Source of the DNA: Phalacrocorax aristotelis
Taxonomy: Eukaryota; Chordata; Aves; Suliformes; Phalacrocoracidae
Assembly (NCBI RefSeq): GCF_949628215.1
Contig: NC_134276.1
Location: 8,893,690-8,957,689 of the forward strand
DNA: 64,000 bases
Direction: 5' to 3'
Part shown: one piece after another, positions 23,518-37,967 of the stretch
Position numbering within the stretch: the stretch's first letter is position 1
Layout: every line of letters starts with the position of its first letter
The notes under the pieces: generated by a model
What the model saw: the letters and a program-made list of their open reading frames with translations, nothing else
Told to the model about the DNA's origin: nothing
The model's database searches: none
Position numbers and translations under genes: made by a program

Positions 23518-26500
23518 TCAACTAACTGAGGAAGCAATGTGAAACACTGCCAAAGAATTCAGGTGGCAACGCAAGGATGAGTGGCATCTGTGAATGCCAC
23601 CGAGAAGTCTTCGTTTCCCTTTGTACCATTTTGAGTTTCTCCACGTACGAGTTCATTTTTCAGCTAACCCGTCTGTTTGCTTCTGCATCTCAGCAACTGT
23701 AGAAACGTATGCATGGCAACGCCTCAGAAAGAGAGTATGCAACTACCCTGCGATCATGTCCGTCTGAGCCGCTGCTGGCATACAAGTCCTCTCTTTCAGT
23801 GAATAAATGATATGCTAATAGCATGCTAACCTTCCCTACACAGATGGAAGCAGTGCCTGGGGCCAGTCCCTCTGCAAAGGGAGAACACAGAGGGCTGTTC
23901 AGGCTTGTTCTTTCTCTGCAGTATTGACTTTTCCTATTAAGTTACGCTGCCTTCAATTTTAATGGCAGGGAGATTGCCAGCTTGGATACCCACAGTGCTG
24001 GCCCCGCTGTTCCTTGTCAGCAAACTGACCCACCACGGAAGGGAAAAAGGCAAGTCTCATAGTCAGGGATGGGAAGCAAGACTGTGCAGAGAGGGAGAGA
24101 GACTTCATTTCACATCAAGCTCCAACTATGTGTCCTCACATCCAAAGACCCTCATAGCTCTGCTCTGTCTGGCCAGCTTTTGTCCCTCATCAAGTTGCTT
24201 CTGATAAAGCCAACTTTATCTTGTATTTTTTTGTGTTTCCCATGACCTTATTTACACTTTACGTCTCACTCAAACTTGCAATCTTTCTCTGTTCGAAATT
24301 CCTATTGAAGACCTAATTCTCTGCTCATTTGTAAGAAATCAGCCAGCTCATCCTGGATGGAGTGGCGGGTGGTCCTGCTTTGTTTCCAGTATTTAAAATT
24401 GAAGATTCCACAAACATCCTGACTTATCCATCTATTCCTATAGCTGAATAAAACCAACCAGCTCCCACATACTTGATAAAACAGGCTGTTCACATATGTT
24501 GAATTGCATGTGCTTTGACTGTCTCCTTCTCACCTACTCAAATTATGCTGTTTGCCTTCTCACGCTGTACAAATTTTCAGGATAAAACTGCCTTAGTGTG
24601 TTTGATGTGTTATTGAAGCATAGATAAAGCCTTAGGTCACGCAAGGGCACATGTATGCAGAATTGCTTATGGGATTTTTGCTATTTTTTTCTTTTATACA
24701 AACAAATGCCCTAAAACTAAAACTGACCTTCCCCATGAGTATGAGGAGCGATTTGTAAAGAAGCTGAGATCTGCATTTGAAGGCATTCTTATAACAAGTC
24801 ACTGTGAGTACTGCCTGCAATGAGTGGGATCAAAATGTCATTTCCAAGTCTGAGTGCAGTGGAGTCTAGCCCAGATTGAGGCTAAGTGCTTGTCCTCTTA
24901 AAAGATGTCTCTTCTGTCAGGACAAATTTTCGTGAATGATCTGAGTCCAGAAATACTCAGTACTTGGCTCTTAGCAAAGCAGAAGGGACTGATACCCCAC
25001 ACAGGCATGCTGGTGCAGCAAAGCTGTAGAGTATGCGAACAATGGGGGCACCTAAGGATTTTTCTCTCCCCTCATGGATTTAAGTACCAGTCAGACCCGA
25101 TATTTAGATCTTCTTGGCTACAAATCACCATGAAGTGAGAGCCTGCACGTTGGCTTTGTGAGAACTGGTGCCGGATCTTAGCGCTGGGACTTTGCTGAAA
25201 TAGCCATGTCGTAACAAACACAGAGTTCATACCCCAGCACTAGGGAAAAGTTTCTGGGATGTTGTCTTGAAAATAAACTAGTGGTGAATCACTCCTTGAA
25301 TTCTGAGTCACTCACTCTAGTAACATATGCTTTCTCTGGGGTATAGAAAATGCTGGTGTTCCCCATGAAATAACATTCAGTAATCATGAAGGGCAGAACA
25401 CGTGGTCCAGAGCTCACCAGCCCAGCTACTTTTCTACCTGTAGGGGCCAGACAGTGGGAAGAGGAGGTGGAGGATTTCATTCTGCAGCATAAAATACAGT
25501 ATCTGTCCTATACCATGGAAATGCCAGCTGCTCTTTATTTATTGCATAAAGTGAGATGTAGACCCTAACTTTGCAAGTTTCTACAAGTTTGTCAGAGAAT
25601 TCAGTCGGTTTCATCAGTTCAGAATTGCATTTCTTCAACAGTTTTCATAGTTCTTTGAACTGTTACGATGGGAAGAGGTAAGACAAGGAGAAATGGGGCT
25701 TGAGACTAAGAATGCACAGAGCAGGAAAACCCACCAGACTCATTCTGGAGGTGTGTGACTGTCTTCTGGACAGGGATCATTTCACATATTGAGACTGCTT
25801 GGGAAGAATGGCAATTCATATATAACAGATCAGCTGAATATACAGACAAAGATAGCTCTGTATTTGTTTACATTTAATCTATGTTCTTAGCCCAGGACTG
25901 TAGATTTTTTAGCCTTTTCTGTCTGAGGACAAATGTACCATGCAAGCTGAAGAGTTTTGTCTGGAAACCTTTCTTTGCACAAAGATTATACACAAAGTCC
26001 TACTTCACTGTAGAAGCAGAAACAATCTATTGGCAATTGTTCAAATTAAAGTCAATTAAAAACATTAGTTCAATAAATCAAATACTGAGCCCACGAGAAT
26101 CTGGCTTTCTGCTGCATGCTAAGGTCAGGTTCATTGCTGCTCCCTTTCTCTCTGCTTTCTTTTTCCTCTGGGACTGCAGCTCTCCAAAGCAGAACCAAAA
26201 CACAAGTTGTGTTTATGCCAGCCCTTTCCTTGTGCTGATATTGATATGGTACTGGCAGAGATTGAAGCTCTGGAGTGGGATGAGTATCAAGTGATGTACA
26301 AGTAACACACATTACCCAACTGCATACTGTGCTAGACTCAGGGGTCATTCTTTGATGATAGGCAGATGTCTTTAGACCTGGACCGCCACCTTCTTGAGCC
26401 TTACCATAATCAATGTTCCAGTTTTTCTTCCTAATAGAGATTTAGTTTAGTAACAGGTGGGTTTTTCAGCTCTCCACTCTTTCTCAGACTAGGAGAGAAA

Positions 26501-29500
26501 GAAGGAAGGAAGCCATGGCAGTTGGTAAATATCTGCGAGGTCTTGCTGTGGTGCAGGACTGAACTAGCAGATTTGCATGCCCAAAGGAATGAGACGTGTG
26601 CCAAGTAAAGAGTGACAACCACATTTTACTACAAATAATGTAATTATTCATTACTGGTGTATGAGCTTCAGGAGATTTTTAAGGATACACAAATTCCTTT
26701 CAAAATTCCTCTGGTGTTAAGCAGAAACACACAGGCTACAGTATGCTCTTTACTCTGATGTGATGCTGTGAAGACCAGGAATGATCTCCCCGTTGAATGC
26801 ACCAGAGGTGTATAGCCCTGGAGGGTACATACTGAGATCTTGTGAGTCCCTGCAAACAATCCTGTGTGCCTCCTACCCCTCTTCCCACACAGAGGGCCTA
26901 CAATTCTCCCGTCTCCTTGCACAAGGTGGATTTGATGCTTAGGTATTTCTCGTCAGTAATCAGACCCTGTAATGCCTTCTGTCACAAAGCTATATGCCAA
27001 GAACCTCTCACTACATCAGGCGATTAGCAGTAAAGTCTCCAGCTGTTCTCGAAGGTCTCTGCCTGCAGTTTGCTCCCTCCAGCCCTGCAATTCACCCTGC
27101 AGCTTGTCAGAGGCAAACACAGCCACCTGTCATCAAATCCTGCAGAGCAGCATGAAACCACTGCTTGGCCTGTGGAGATGACTGCCCTCAGTCATTAATA
27201 ATTACACAATGCCTGTGATCTGTAAGAATGTACTAGAGGAGCAAAACCCAGTAACTTCAGGTAGTAGATTGCCCAGAACTTCTTCATCCCATTGGGCTAG
27301 CAGAAAGCAGCTCTCTAGGTATCATCTCCATCGGGTGCGAGGTGTTCTGCAAACATAAAGACAGGAAAATAAAGGTTTCTGTCCCAGATGTGAATCAGCT
27401 GGATCTGGGAGAATGAACACAGCAGGCTGGAAAGCAGGAGATATCATCAAGTGAGAGTGGAAACAAAGAAGGGGAAGAAAAGTCTGGAGATACTTGAGGA
27501 AGAAGTACCAAGAATTGTTTGTGAGACAGAGGTGTATGCTTAGGCCCCATGTACCATCAGGCTGGTGGTGCCAATGCTAAGGAAATACGAAGGGATTTAG
27601 GTGCACTACGCTGCAGTCAGTGATTTCTATCTAAGCACATTACTGCAGAAGTAGGACATGGGTTTGTCACTCCGATTAGCATTGAAATGCAAATGTAGGC
27701 CCCTCACCCTGACCTGTCTACAAATCTTTTGCCCTTTACTCAGGAGAGTAAAATCTAAAGCTTTCATGAAAAACATTAAATATCTTATCCCAGCTGCTTA
27801 TTTCTCTCAGTGCTTGTATGTGCTAAAAGATCTATGAGGCATTTTTATGCTGGAGCCTGATATCATGTTGGTTTGCAGATGCTATTGTATAAGACTGAGA
27901 CTCCACAGCTGTTAAAGAAGTAACAGGAAAAATAGAAGCCCCTCCATGTATTTAGCTGAAGTGGAATTTAACCATAACTCCAAATAAGTTGCCACAGCTT
28001 TATACTGATGAAAAGCATTACTGCATTTTAATGGCTGTTAGGCAAACAGCAAAGATGCCAGGACAAACACTGGGTAGCAATAGTGATTTTCCTGCCCTTT
28101 CGCTGTGGCCGTCTGTGACACAAGAGCTCTCATTCCCACAGAGATAGTCCAGGATATTCAGAAACCCAGAAATACAGCTTAATACATTTTTTTTCAAATC
28201 TGAACCAAGGAGAATGTGAAAATCTCAGGAAGTGGCTCTGCTTTTGAATAAACCTCCACAGGTTTGAAGAAAATAACTTGACATGTCTTCAAAGCAACAA
28301 TAACTTGCATGAAATATCTCTTTAAACTCCATATTACTGACTGGAGGAATGCATCTGCCTTCTCTGAAGCAAAAAAAAAACAACCAAAATCTCTTTCCAA
28401 AGGAGAACTGGATACAAAAGAAATGGACTGTCCAAATGTATCTTATTTACTTAAGATGTTAGTCTAAGAATTAAAAAAGAACATGGGTTTTTGTAAATTA
28501 AATGAGACTTTGATGTATGAGGTTGTTGGAACAGAGCAGTTGTCTTTGAAGAGTGTGATTTGGCTGCATTTTGCCTTTTGGCTTTGTCTTCAGGTTTAAG
28601 GCCAAATTTTATTTGTAATAGGATTATTTACATTCAAACAGGCTGCAATTGTAGAATAATCATTTAGAGACATAAGTACCAGGTATATTTGCCAGCTTCA
28701 AAAGACCAAGCAGCACCAGAAAAGCCTGAGCTCTGCAGGGTCATTCATGGGCCTGTGGATAAGCAGAAACCTGTGGCCACAGAAAGTCAGGACCAGTTTT
28801 CCAGCTTTCATGACCCCACACTCCAGTTAAGTGGACTGAAGAGAAACAGAGGAATTCTCAGCCGAGCCTCCAGCAGTAGCTTGCTTCATCCTGCAGTAAG
28901 AGCAAAAGGAGCTACATAGGTGAGAAGCAATAGTCAATCATTGGATCATTTTTGGGAGTCTGCTCCTGCTGCAGTTTAAACAGTGAATGTTATGCATTAG
29001 TGAGCTGTGCAGCCAACTGGATACAACCTTTATTAAAACACAGCTACTTGCAAATTTTCGAAATCCATGATATCAGTCCAAAATTTTATGGTTTTTTAAA
29101 GTAAAAAATACATTTCAAGGTTGGGTGGTTTTTTCTTTATGGGCTATTTTCCCTTGTCCATGAAACTGAAGATATAGCGTTTTCAAACTTTTCTTTTTAA
29201 ACCCAAGGCCCCAGATATGAAACAGCAAAACTCAGATCGTGATGTAGTCGTACCACTCCAGCACTTGGAACTTCAAAAAGGCACCATATTTCACAAGGCA
29301 CTTAGAGCAAATCTGACTGCCATCCTCCTCTGACTCTTGCCTTACATTTTTGTTTTGCCACCAAAGCAAACACAATGTGCCTGGAGAACCTTGTTTATGC
29401 AAATATTTATATGTTTGCATTTTATGAAATAAGGTTATTTAAACAGTTTAAATCCTGAAGTTAAAGCTGCTAAGCTATCTGGTGATAATGTTTTTGTTTA

Positions 29501-31231
29501 TTTGGTCCTTCCTCAGTCCTTATTTGAAACTCTATAATTCCGCATGTCAATATCAATGCTGATTAATCAAATATATGCATTTTTCCAAAAGCAGCATAGT
29601 GAAGTAGTTTCAGTGTCTTACCCACGGGGCATTTTTCAGGAGAGTAAGCCACACTTACAGCAAAAGGCACACAGCATTCTCCTCTGGGCTACCTATTACG
29701 GGCCGATTTGGCTCGCTCCTTCACTCCGTGTGTCAAATGCTACAATCTGTAGTAGACGTACAGGTGTACAAGGCTGATGTCTTGCACTGTGTTGTAGGGC
29801 TCGCCGAATGCAGATGACAACCAGAAGGCACTCTATAGCTACTAGATTTGACATTATTTTCCTTCCAACACAAAGACCCATATCTCCAGGAAATAAGAAT
29901 TGCCTCAGGAAGAAATTTTGCAGAGCACGACCCTCCCATAGCTGTTTTACAAGAATTCTCTCTTTTCCAGTGGTTTTTTTCCTGATGTTATAAACAAATC
30001 ACTATTATTTTTACAAAACCACACACCATGTATTGAAACACGAGCAGATTCCAGAACATTAATTTCCATGTAAGTGTTCACACTGAGCAGAGAGCACAGA
30101 ACTGGGTTCACGCTAAAGTCTAAAATCCCAGGACATGAACAACAACATTTTTCATCCTGTTCTTGAAAGTAATTATTTCTTCAGAGACCTACCCTTTTCA
30201 CCCCGTAAGAAAATAAATAAATAAGCAAATAAAGTGACTCGGAAATTCAATTGTTGCTGTATTATTCTTCTGTTACAAGATGCGGAGTCACCATTCTTAT
30301 TGGGAGTCAAAGCGAAAAGAACACGAGAAAAGTAAATGCTGGCTGCATGCCTGCCTACAGCCGGCTTTTGCATTCTTATGTCTTCTCTAAAAATTACCAG
30401 GACATCAAAATTAACACCTACAGGTGCACACTTCTGTCCTTAAACCTTAGTCACTACCATAGAAATAAAAAATTTCTTTTCAGAAACTCCTGTGTTAAGT
30501 GGTCCAGGACATATCTAACATAGGCGCGATGTCTGCGTGGTCCACAACTGAACAGTACACAGCCATTCTATCTTGTACCCAGGACTGCTTTCAGCTGTTC
30601 AGTCTAGTTTCAAATTGCCAAGCCTTTCCAGTTATCCCATCCATTTGATAATCATTCTGTTTAGCTTAGCACGCAAACTAATAAAGTTCCTTTTACTTTT
30701 TCTACCATTCTGAGCTTGTAAACCTATTCCCCCAAGCATCCAATACAAACAAGGAAGAAGCTCCCTTTGTGTTTCATTTTTGCGTGAGCAAACTGTGCTC
30801 CCCTAAATGTGAACCTGCTTCTAGACCAGAGCCACAGGAAATGGGTCCTCCAGCAGCTGGGTGGGACTGGCTCATCTCCCTCATTTTAGCAACTAAAAAG
30901 TGTGTTACTCAGCAACCTAGGCCAGCACACAGTGTTTAGGTTACTAGTTCAGGACAAATACCAGCTTTAGGACCATAGATTCACCTTGAAGCCTCTCCTA
31001 GGGAATCCTTTGTGAAACTAATGGAATAAAACTGCAGAATACTAACTAAAAAAAAAAAAGACCCTGGGATTACATGCGATTGTCCCCCACGTACAAGTTA
31101 GCAGTAGTAACCAATCTGCTGTTCCGTGTATAATAAGATTACATCTTATATTATAAGCATCTCATAGAGTCTGATATCCACCTTGTAAGTGTGGTATGTA
31201 TGATAAGTCATACACTGCAGAGTATTTTCCA

Positions 31232-31290
31232 TATATATATAAAAAAATATATATAATCCAAGTATTTATTTTATATATATGTATATTAAA
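31232..31290. repeat. AT-rich simple repeat
   Basis: Two blocks of alternating TA (ATATATATAT type) separated by AAAAAAATATATATAATCC-like sequence, about 60 bases. Confidence 0.75.
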
Positions 31291-31529
31291 ATGGCACCTG
31301 TTCAGTGCCATTCCCATAGAGATCATCATCCATGTAATAGATTCAATACATTTTGTGCATTTTAGTTTGATTTTCTTGTTAGAGCAAGAATATTTAAATA
31401 GAAAGTAGAATAATAATTCATAGAGACTCACTTTTAAAAATCTGATCCTTCAATAGGCATTTGATTTTGCCTCCCTTTGATTTTTCTTTCAAATTTATGC
31501 TTTTATAACCTTTTGGACAGGTTTTCCCA

Positions 31530-31747
31530 AGGCCAGGTTTAGCCTAAGTGCTAAAAAGAGACTAAGAATAGTCTTAGCCATGGGAATCGTCTCCCCAGGA
31601 ATGTGGTGGATTCCCCAACGTTGAACACACTTAACATCCAGCTGGACAGGGTGCTGGGCCATCTTGTCTAGACCGTGCTTTTGCCAAGAAGGTTGGACCA
31701 GATGATCCATGAGGTCCCTTCCAACCTGGTATTCTATGATTCTATGA
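31530..31747 (+). mobile_element. CR1 3'-end fragment, diverged subfamily
   Basis: The plus strand carries the 3' part of a CR1: GTGGTGGATTCCCC, then CAGCTGGACAGGGTGCTGGG, then GGTTGGACCAGATGATCC, then GGTCCCTTCCAACCTGGTAT, ending in two ATTCTATG units at about 31747. The first 50 bases or so are degraded and set an uncertain left edge. The 3' UTR wording differs from the copies in 42-58 kb, so it is a separate CR1 subfamily. It is non-coding. Confidence 0.88.
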
Positions 31748-31749
31748 TA

Positions 31750-34700
31750 CTTTAAAAGATAAATCAAAGGGTTACCTAGCAATGGCATTAAAAGTGCAGA
31801 GGCTTTTAGGAAATTTAAGCCCCCAAGTGAGTTATTCACTCCACATTTGTACGTGATTTATGTTTCTAGCTCCACAGGCTTACAGGCTCCCTCTGCCCCA
31901 CAGCTCAGGCTTAGAGCCTCAGAGCTCACAGACAGATATTTCTTGTATCAGGAAGCCAGGACCACACATGGTGCATCGCCATGAGGACCCCTGCACCATG
32001 TGGCTTTACCAAAACAGTCTAGCTCTTTAAACAGAGTAAAAGGGAAACATATTTCTCCTTGCATCCTTTTCTGTCACAAACGCTCAAGATAAATAAAGCT
32101 TTTTAGACTAACTTAAAACTAAATCAGATCAGAAATATCTTAATGAAAACAACAGGGGGTACAAGCACTGGAGAGTCAGGGCCAACAGATTCACAGATTC
32201 TCAAGGCATATGAATGTTTCAACACCAAAAAATATTATTGAACCCCAGTAGAAGTATCCATCAGTGAAATGAGGGTTGTTTCTCTTCATCTTGTTTTTTA
32301 AATGCAATTATGATGAAAAAGGCAGGGTAGGGGCAGGCACTGTCACAGGCTCTGCTGTCTCTTGATATCAGAACAGAATAGTCATGATGGTGTCCAAGAC
32401 TAAGCACAGCAAAGACCTCATGTGGAGCTCAGCCTTCCAAAGAGCTGAGGCAGGTGTCCTCTACCTCCAGCAGTGCATGGAATTCATTTAGCATTGGAAC
32501 TTCTAATGGTCCAAATAGATACAATAATTCCCCTTGATTTATCTCCTCCATTATTATCCCTTCTTATAAAACAAGTAGCAATTCTCATTCCCCCAAGTCA
32601 CTGGCAAAGAATTCATCCTGGATCCTGAGGTAACACAATAGTCAGAGGATTTAGAGTGGTCAGAACACTTCCCAGTGGTCAAAATGCCAAGAGCAGCCTT
32701 GGTGCCAACTGCACCAAGACACAGCTCTGCTTGTATTTACGTGGTCAGCTGTTGCAAAAGCTGCAGGAGCGAACAGCTAACAGTCTTTCAGAGGCCAGGA
32801 AAGAGGCTCTTGCTCCTTCTACGGCATAGGTAACAACATAAGTGGCTTAGTTAGTAAACACAGCCTTTGGCTCTTAACACAGGTTATATTCCTGAGGTTT
32901 ATACTACCAAAACCTTCAGGTCACATTTCCTGGCTGCTTTGCTGAGCGGGGCTGTAGGGCTGTTCTTCTGCATGCTTCTGTTGGCCATTCTCAAACCTCA
33001 CAGTCATTTTCACAGATTTAGCTGAAAGTTTGCTCTCATCCTGGCTCTGAAAAAGGGCTTGGAAATGCAAAGTGAAAGCAGAAAAAGGTGCAGAAACCGT
33101 CAGGCCAATATAAAGATGTAACAGTCTATCTTTTTAAAAAGTTCTCATGATTCTTTTAAACATTTGCCTGCACACTGCGAGTGTGAGGCAGGTAATGCGG
33201 TAACCTTGTCCTGCGGCACGTGGGGAAACACCTCTGTGCCCGCTCCTCCTACAGCACATACACTAGTAGCACACCGCAGTCCCACCCAGCCAGTGGCACA
33301 AGTTGTTGCATGCTGACTGCGATCCCTGCGGACAGTCTTGAAACCGACCAAAGGAAAAGATGCGGCAGCAGCTTCCCTCTCCTACCATTACAGAGGCGTC
33401 ACCCGCTGGGCAAGATACTTGGCGTTGAGAAGGTGAGGAGGGAGAAGATGCTGTGCTCTACCTGTGGGAGTTTAATAGCTTTGAATTAGCCCTGCTATAT
33501 GGTACCAAGAGTGCCAGCCACACACAAAATAAACTTGTAGAATTCTTCACGAGTCAAATGTAACTCTCCCTTTTTTCCACCTGTCCCGTCTGCAGAAGGA
33601 TTCAGGGTACCTTTTTCCTGCTTTCTACCTCCTCTGCCCTCTTAACCGTAAAAGACGCTCTGTTCTCTGTGTGCCTCTCAACATCAAAATAGAGGGTTTT
33701 AAGCAGTGATAGATGTTTCCTGCTATTTTTCCATTTCCTTTTAAATGTAGAATTCTGCAGGGCCTATTCACTCATTTTCAATGAAGACTCTGCTTCTATT
33801 TCACATTTCATACTGTTGTGAAGGAAAGAAATGCCATGCAAAAGGAAAGATAATGACCCCACGCTAGAATACTCAGGCAGATGAGTCTAGGAAGGGGTAT
33901 AGGCTGATTTGCCCCTTTTAAACACAATATATACCAACTATACGCTTGTTTGTTTAGAATGTTATGGGTTTATATTGCAGCTTTGTTGCAGCACTGACTC
34001 AGTGAGCAGTCCACGTTAATGCAATGTTCAGGTGGCTGGCAACTGAACAACACAGAGACATTAATGAACTGCCAGAAATTTCGAGTAAAGCAGCAATTAA
34101 TTACATGTTAATGACACAACGATTGTGTTAAAAAAATATATTTTCAAAATGTAGTCAAGTATAACATAATCTAATGACCGTGCTAGGGGACATAGAAAGT
34201 AGCTATGCATGTATTACATACAAGCATACGTAATTTTAAATTTCAGAGAGGCCATGGGTCATGTGGTAAGGCTGTGAGTAATAGGATGAAGTTATGCAAA
34301 GGAAACTTTAGGATGAATTACAGGAAAAAATAATTAGCGCCAGTGAGGTAGTTTAGACTCATAGGTTCCCAAAGGAAGCAGGAAAAATCCCAATATATTT
34401 GTCACCTAAAAACAATGAATTGGATATTCTAGCTAGTAGAGGTTTAAGACCAGTCCCTTTCTGACCTCTGTGGATTACAGCAGATATCTAATAGCACATT
34501 TTAATCAACTCAGCTTTCCATGAGCTTGTTTGTCTAAAGGCTCAGAAGAGACTGCCTAACATATCTGCATCCTTAAAGAAACATGGAGTTGCCCGGGGGG
34601 AGTTTTTCAAAGCACCTTAGAAGAAAGATCCTATGTCCTACCTGCCTTTTTAACCTCCTAAATATCTTTGGAGTGTAATCTCTAGTGTGAAGACAAAGAG

Positions 34701-37230
34701 TGTATGTGACTGTCATTAAAGCAAACTTCCAATGAATAAAATTACTGTGGGGCAAAAGATTGTTAGGGAAAAGATGCACAAGGTACTATACTTGAAATAT
34801 AACTTTGGAATTTCTGGTAATGTCTGGTGTAATAGATCATTACAATCACTTACAACAGTAAGTAGAACATTTCAAATTGAAAAGGCTGTTTTCCAGGTTT
34901 TCTTGTCAGGTATGTGAGATTAAGAAGTGGCCAGTTATTGCTGTGGAGGTATTTCTGGGGATCATCTTCTTCATCATCTGTCAATGATGGAACAGACAAT
35001 ATTTTCCACTGAATAGGATGAGAAAAACTGCTCTGTGTCAGAAATCAGAAAGTTATTTTTTTGCAGAATCTATAGAAAAACTATGTTGAGTCTAAAATTA
35101 TCAGCAAAAAACACACCTCCAGCAACTGCCAGCAGATCAGAGAGGGCCTCATTTCTTCCCTAGGCTGCCTGCAGAAACCATCTCTAAATTACAGCGTTAC
35201 CGTGAGGGCACTGATGGCATTTGTGTTTATAAATGCCCAACCAACTTCCAAACCAACTTCCCTTGGAAGTATGTCCATGGAAGTCAATGTACGGTCACAC
35301 AGTTACTCTGCCTCTGGTGGTTTAAGTCACTGTGCTCAGGTGACTGGTCAAGTGCATGGGTGCCTTCTGAGCTCAGCTCAGATGTGGTAAATCACTGAAC
35401 TCTACTAGTTTCAATCTAGTTTAAGTTCCTAGGTACTCAACCACTTTGTAGAATATAATTTGGAAGATGAAGTCATTTAAGGGCTTTGAAAAGCTTTCTT
35501 CATCTCTATGTATCTCATGGCTAGCTTTGAAAGTCTTGAGCACTTCTAAAACTACTCTTAAAATCCTTTGCAAGTCACATGAATTTACAAGATCACTAAG
35601 GTGTGTTACTAAATATCAAGGGGATTTAGAGACTTATAATTATTTATAAGCTATTTCTAAATATTTAATGGGTTTTTTCCCAAGACTGGAGAAGGTTTTG
35701 ATCATGTTGACCCTATCAAACCTACTCCAAGCTAAAGCTTGGCTTATTTTGATTGGGAGCCATTTAGGCTGTTAAAATTGATTTTAATTCCCAGATGACT
35801 GAGAATAAAAATTACAAACCAAGACTGTCAAGAATGTGTCATCTGCCCACACAGCTGTGTACAGTTACATACCAGATTTCACTTTGGGATATGAGGGTCA
35901 TGGTATTTCATACTACCAACAGCTAAAATAATGGAATGACTCCGAAGGTTTGCTGAACACTGCTTATGTTCTCATCTCAGCTCTAATCAGGAAAACAAAT
36001 TAACTATAGGGGTAGGTATGATATGCTTGGCTGGTATAAATCAACAGAATTGCACTGAGTCCAGTGGAATTACATCATTTTACATCAGCTGAGGATCTGA
36101 CCCAAGCTTGCAGGATGATTAATCTTCCTCACGCACTCCAAAGTTTATGGAAATTACATTTTTATGTATAAGTCTTCCCTTCAGCACCTGCCAGAAAGGT
36201 TAACAAATAGATTCACAGTGCTATGACCCCAGTGCTTCCTTTTCCTAACATATATAAAACATCTGGTGCAATGTGTCATTCTTAGCATCTGTCACCCATA
36301 TTTACTAAATCCTAAACAAAGATACACTTTTACCAATAATCATTTTTTTCTAAATATTTCCTTTCACATGCTGCTAAACTATTTTTTCCAGGTCCAGTTC
36401 CAGATAGAAAAGTAGACTTTGCCAAACAGGATTAAAGCCGTGGCATATCATCTAGTATAACCCCAGAAGCATCCGTGCCAATGAAGGATGAAAAAATGAA
36501 GCAAAAGGTCCCTTTGCCCCTACAGGGAATCAGTGGAAGCAAAATATCTGAATAGCATGATTATCACAGCTTGCACTTCCAGGAACATCTACTGCTTTGT
36601 AGCTCACTATATGGTGGTTGTGGGTGTGATTCTCCACGGCCTGGAGTTTGTACAAGCCTGTGTGTCTATCTCACCTCTTCACATTTGGATGGAAGGGCTC
36701 ATGGAAGGGTTTCTATGGCAGGAGAAACAGTATAGAATCCACACCATGGGAAATGCTTGCAACAAAGCTCACATTCATGGATGCAGGATAATCCAAACAG
36801 GAGATAAGAGGTCACGGGAAATCAGGCGCCATCACTTCTGCTGCTTGTGGAACTACTTGTTTATATCTGGTTTCCAGATGAGACAGGAAGTACTGAAATA
36901 TCTCAAAACTAGTGCTTCCTTTGGCATTTTAAAGTAGAAGTGGGAAAAGAAGTAGCTGGAATCCTCTATCCCGATTTCCCAGATGCCACAGGGGTGTATG
37001 CAGCTTTAGCCAGACCTGGAAATGCAATGGGGAGAGATAGAACCACCACTGAGCACAGTGCAGAGGTTCTGGGGTGGCTCTAGTCCCTCCACCTTGCTCA
37101 CATAACCTGGGACCTGTCTGATTGCCATGCCAGCTTAAGATCTAGATCTCAGTCTGCTCCAGTGCAGGGAAGTTGCCTCCTTTGTTCAGGCTGAGTGCAG
37201 CTACATTCCTTCTTGTACATGCTCTTGCAT
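31750..37230. other. unassigned sequence, no gene seen
   Basis: No repeat family recognised. A CpG-containing patch at 33.16-33.42 kb is open for about 90 codons on the plus strand with no recognised product. A 134-codon plus-strand frame at 36533-36937 is likewise unrecognised and has no splice or codon support. Confidence 0.4.
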
Positions 37231-37231
37231 G

Positions 37232-37967
37232 TCTTGCATGCAGCTCAACAAAGGGGATTGAAAGTCCTGCACCTGGAGAGGAAGAACCTCAGGCACCAGT
37301 ACATGCTGGGGACCAACCAGTCGGAAAGCAGCTTGGCAGAAAAGGATGCAATGATCCCTTGATGCAAAGGCAGCAGCAATGGTATCCTGGGCTGCATTAA
37401 GAGAAGTGTTGCCAGCAGGTCGAGCGAGGTGAGCCTTCCCCTCTACTCATCGTTGGTGAGGTCATGCCTGGAGGGTCCAGTGTTGGGCTCCCCAGTACAA
37501 GAGAGACATGGACATGGAGGGCCATGAAGATTATTAAGGTTCTGGAGCATCTGTCCTGTGAGGAAAGGCTGAGAGAACTGGTTCTGTTCAGCCTGGAGAA
37601 GAGAAGGCTCAGGGGGATCTTATCAATGGATATAAATACCTGCAGGGATGGTGCAAAGGAGATGGAGCCAGACTCTTCTCAGTGGTGCCCAGTGCCAGGA
37701 CAAGAGGCAATGGGCAGTAACTGAAGACAGTGCCATCTGAACATCAAGAAACACTTTTTTTTTTACTCCAAGTGTGACCTACCCCTGGCACAGGTTGCCC
37801 ATAGGTGCTGTGGAGTCCTCATCCTTAAAGATATTCAAAAGCTGTCTGGACATGGTCCTGGGCAGCCAGCCAGCTCTAGGTGGCTCTGCTTGAGCAGGGA
37901 GGTTGGATGAGATGATCTCCAAAGGTTCCTTCCAACCCCAACCATTTTGTAATTCTTTGATTCTGTG
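37232..37967 (+). mobile_element. CR1 copy, 5'-truncated and degraded
   Basis: The plus strand starts within ORF2 (AAAGTCCTGCACCTGGAGAG, the KVLHLG region). It runs through remnants of the C-terminal domain ([20 protein letters not shown], then KRRLRG) and ends in the 3' UTR (GGATGAGATGATCTCC, TTCCTTCCAACCCCAACC) and a decayed tail (TTCTTTGATTCTGTG). Frameshifts and stops interrupt the coding part several times. There is a T-rich insertion near 37750. It is an old copy with no coding potential. Confidence 0.9.

Larger units (their letters stand above)
21980..31229. other. unassigned sequence, almost repeat-free
   Basis: No CR1, LINE or SINE remnant that I can recognise and no convincing exon. 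A TG/TA simple repeat lies at 22709-22728. The stretch is unusually clean of CR1 compared with 42-58 kb. Confidence 0.4.

Noticed and set aside
33160..33489. Short plus-strand stretch resembling an immunoglobulin strand (AGNAVTLSCGTWGN)
   Set aside because: The frame stops soon after and has no second cysteine, tryptophan or splice signals; probably coincidence.
36533..36937. 134-codon plus-strand frame as a gene
   Set aside because: No domain, codon bias or splice signals; within the range expected by chance.
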